Origin: Planctomycetota bacterium
Lineage (GTDB): Bacteria > Planctomycetota > UBA8742 > UBA2392
NCBI GenBank assembly: GCA_019636195.1
Contig: JAHBYA010000017.1
Coordinates: 17,360-81,359, forward strand
DNA: 64,000 nt
Reading direction: 5' to 3'
The notes beneath the pieces are model-generated. The model worked only from the letters and a program-made list of their open reading frames with translations, was not told the origin of the DNA and did no database searches. The first letter of the stretch is position 1, and each line of letters begins with the position of its first letter. Shown here in pieces: positions 61,810 through 64,000 of this stretch. A program made the position numbers and the translations under genes.

Positions 61810-63840
61810 ATGTCGTTGCGATACAAGGCGTTGATTGCGGTGGTGCTGCTGGTGGCGTTGCTCACCGGCGCGCTGGCGTACTCCAGCGGCGACCGCTTTG
61901 AGCAAGACGCCCGCGCCCGCATCAGCGGCGACCTGCGCAAAGACTCGGCGTTCCTGAACGCGCAACTGCGCTCCACGGCCCGCGCCTCGAGCACCGCGCT
62001 TGAAGGCAGCGCCGAGTCCAGCGAACTGTCCCAGATGTTCAAGACCGCCGGCATCACCGCCATTGCCGACAATCTGGCCACGTTCGCCGACGACTGGCGC
62101 GAAGACAGCAACTGCGACTACGCGCTGGCGGCGCTGGATGCCTATCTGGCGCAAGACCGCGAAGCCAAGGTGATCGCGCCCGCGGGCAAGGACCTCAGCT
62201 TTGTCGCCGTCTCGGCCCGCGAAGGCCTTACCCACGACAAAGTGCTTTCTGACCCCGAATTGCTCAGCTTCATCAACACCTTCTACCAGGCATACCTCGA
62301 CTTGAAGGAAGGCAAGCTCGAACGGCTCAGCCGCGCCGCGGTGCTGCCGGTGGCCGACTCGGTGTACCTGGTGGTGCAGACCTACCTGTTTGAAAGCATC
62401 CAGGACCGGGCCGCCGTCGGCGTCGGTGTAACCCTGACCGAGATCAGCCATGACTGGATCCAGAGTACGCTTCCTGTCGGGGGCGACATGCGCAACCCCG
62501 TGCACAAGATCGTGTTTTCCGGCAGCAGGCTGACCGCCACCACCATGCCGGACATCGCGGCAAGCAACCTTGTCTTTGAGCGCGCGCTTTCCATGGAAAG
62601 TTCGCACACCGGCTCCGAGTTTGAAGTCGATATCGACGGCGAAACCTTCATGGCGCTGACCCTTTCCAGCGACCTTTCGCCGCCCGGCCTGCCGAACCGC
62701 CCCGGCTTCATCACCGTCAAGAGCCTCGATGCCGAGTTCGCGTCTTTCGCCGCCGCCCGCCGCGGCCTGTTTGTCTTTGCTGCCGGACTTGGCTTGCTGG
62801 CCGCCGTGGTCGCGTACTTCGGCGCATATCTGGTGATTCGCAAACTGCGCCGCATCGAAGAAGCAACCATGCGCGTGCGCGAGGGCCGCTTTGACACGCA
62901 GGTGCGCGTGCGCGGCAGCGACGAACTGGCCAAGCTGGGCAAGGCATTCAACGACATGACCACCGGCCTCAAGGCGCTGGGCCTGTACACCCACGAGACG
63001 CTGGCCAAGAGCGTGCTGGACAAGCCTGAGCTGCTGGGCCAGGCCAGCACCCGCGAAGAAGGCAGCATCTTCTTTTCCGACATCAAGGGCTTCACCACCA
63101 TCGCCGAAGGCATGGGCGCCGAGGCGGTCACGGCCCAGCTGAATGAGTACTTCGCCAGCCTCGGCCACGCCCTGCGCGACGAGCGCGGCTATGTGGACAA
63201 GTTCATCGGCGACGCGATCATGGCCTTCTGGGGCCCGCCGTTCGTCAAGTCGGGCGACTACGCCGAGCGCGCCTGCCGCGCGGCGTTGCAGTGCCTGGCC
63301 GCCTGCGCCGCCTTGCGCAACGGTTGGCAGGCCGCCGGCAAACCGCTGTTCTTCCAGCGCATCGGTATCGCGACCGGCGAAGTCGTGGTCGGAAACATCG
63401 GCACGGAAACGAAGAAGAACTTCACCGTCATCGGCGACAGCGTGAACCTGGCAAGCCGGCTGGAAGGCGCCAACAAACTCTACGGCACCGAGATCCTCGT
63501 GGATGAACGCACAGCCAGTTTGGCCAAAGGTGTTGTGCTGTTTCGTGAGATCGACCAGATCGTGGTGGTCGGCAAGGTGGAACGGGTACGAATCTATGAG
63601 CCCGTCGCGCTGCTTGAAACCGGCACCCAGCACTTCCGCCACGAACTGGTGCTGTACGAGAAGGCCCTCGACCGCTACCGCGGCCGGCAGTGGCAAGCCG
63701 CGATCGCAACGCTGGACGAGTTGCTGGAAACCAAGCCGCAAGACGGGCCGGCCCAATGGCTGAAACAGCGCTGCATGGACCTTCTGAAGGATCCGCCCGG
63801 CGAAGACTGGCAAGGCGTAACCACCGCCACCAGCAAGTAG
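61810..63840 (+). CDS. Membrane class III adenylate/guanylate cyclase
   Basis: 676 residues. An N-terminal membrane helix, a roughly 300-residue extracytoplasmic sensor (helical, then a mixed VTLTEISHDWIQSTLP region), a second helix (FVFAAGLGLLAAVVAYFGAYLVI), a HAMP domain (IRKLRRIEEATMRVREGRFD) and a cyclase domain. The cyclase has the metal-binding Asp in FFSDIKGFT and FIGDAIMAFWG, and the transition-state residues in GDSVNLASRLE, so it should be active. ATP or GTP preference cannot be read. The C-terminal 60 residues look like one TPR pair. It starts 46 bases after the DUF4175-like gene. Confidence 0.9.
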   Translation: MSLRYKALIAVVLLVALLTGALAYSSGDRFEQDARARISGDLRKDSAFLNAQLRSTARASSTALEGSAESSELSQMFKTAGITAIADNLATFADDWREDSNCDYALAALDAYLAQDREAKVIAPAGKDLSFVAVSAREGLTHDKVLSDPELLSFINTFYQAYLDLKEGKLERLSRAAVLPVADSVYLVVQTYLFESIQDRAAVGVGVTLTEISHDWIQSTLPVGGDMRNPVHKIVFSGSRLTATTMPDIAASNLVFERALSMESSHTGSEFEVDIDGETFMALTLSSDLSPPGLPNRPGFITVKSLDAEFASFAAARRGLFVFAAGLGLLAAVVAYFGAYLVIRKLRRIEEATMRVREGRFDTQVRVRGSDELAKLGKAFNDMTTGLKALGLYTHETLAKSVLDKPELLGQASTREEGSIFFSDIKGFTTIAEGMGAEAVTAQLNEYFASLGHALRDERGYVDKFIGDAIMAFWGPPFVKSGDYAERACRAALQCLAACAALRNGWQAAGKPLFFQRIGIATGEVVVGNIGTETKKNFTVIGDSVNLASRLEGANKLYGTEILVDERTASLAKGVVLFREIDQIVVVGKVERVRIYEPVALLETGTQHFRHELVLYEKALDRYRGRQWQAAIATLDELLETKPQDGPAQWLKQRCMDLLKDPPGEDWQGVTTATSK

Positions 63841-63889
63841 CCCAGCAGGTTTGCAGCCGGCCCGTGTTTGTGCTTATCTGCGCACAGCC

Positions 63890-63985
63890 CCTGCCGTTCA
63901 CTGTGCATCTCCGTGCCCTCCGCGGCCAAGCCTGAAGCTGACTGCACGCGAAGGCCGCGAAGGTGTCGCGAAGGCCGCGAAGTGC
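63890..63985. repeat. Degenerate CGCGAAGG/CTCCGTG tracts at the window end
   Basis: The 160 bases after the cyclase gene hold no gene. CGCGAAGGCCGCGAAG occurs at 63947-63962 and again at 63967-63982 (period 20). CATCTCCGTGCCCTCCGC lies before it, complementary in style to the CACGGAG words at 20096. Confidence 0.45.
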
Positions 63986-64000
63986 TGACGGCAATTTACT

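Noticed and set aside
61735..63813. 692-codon minus frame over the cyclase gene
   Set aside because: The plus strand carries intact HAMP and cyclase motifs; the minus frame has no recognisable domain.
63841..64000. Start of another gene at the window end
   Set aside because: The short open frame is made of repeat sequence with no recognisable content.

Overview
The window is a GC-rich (roughly 65 percent by eye), densely packed bacterial chromosome segment of ordinary composition throughout. I see no prophage, integrase, transposase, CRISPR array or rRNA. It encodes a diderm: an LptD-type outer-membrane assembly protein, many lipobox and Sec signal peptides, and a TonB-like N-terminus on one envelope protein. 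Several features recall Planctomycetota or a related PVC-type lineage: a ThiD2-ThiE fusion, an envelope protein with terpenoid-cyclase-type repeats, a DUF4175-like protein beside very long Q/E-rich secreted coiled coils, VWA/HEAT and CAP-domain secreted proteins, and BshC. That placement is inference from gene content, not a phylogeny.

Layout. 1-14.9 kb is mixed housekeeping: the end of scpB, an alpha/beta hydrolase, a HemJ/CopD-like membrane protein, rsmG, methyltransferases, two ECF sigma factors, a thiolase, a tail-to-tail pair of paralogous orphan proteins, a membrane phosphodiesterase, a PspF-like sigma-54 activator, a TldE/PmbA homologue, a cupin and an isolated atpG. 15-26 kb holds holB, lptD, ugd, tsaD, a rhomboid protease, hemL, a TPR protein and a tRNA-Leu whose anticodon reads AAG. 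26-34.7 kb holds a fused DppD-DppF ATPase, a secreted matrixin-type protease with a Cys-containing C-terminal anchor, thiDE and purB. 34.7-48.4 kb is rich in secreted or envelope proteins (VWA/HEAT, CAP, DUF1579, terpenoid-cyclase-like), with a GT2 glycosyltransferase, bshC, an AI-2E-family permease carrying an inserted EF-hand pair, an HMG-CoA-lyase-like enzyme and a small protein resembling a cut-down aconitase/LeuC domain.

48.4-63.8 kb is the most cohesive envelope region. It has an FG-GAP propeller, two secreted coiled-coil proteins (300 and 1277 aa), three translationally coupled cupredoxin-like exported proteins, and divergent from them an overlapping operon of ECF sigma factor, FecR-like membrane protein and DUF4175-like membrane protein, followed by a membrane class III nucleotide cyclase. 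This looks like a signal-responsive envelope module and is my main candidate for an undescribed system.

Non-coding structure: three clusters of 19-bp palindromes of one design (8-bp arm, TCC or GGA core, 8-bp arm, GTAG/CTAC flank), one of which supplies the stop codons of two convergent genes; several perfect intrinsic-terminator-like hairpins; degenerate CACGGAG/CACAGA and GAACTCGG tracts; a G-quadruplex-type C-run beside the purB promoter; and several genes whose -10-like box lies only 6-10 bases before the start codon, suggesting leaderless mRNAs.
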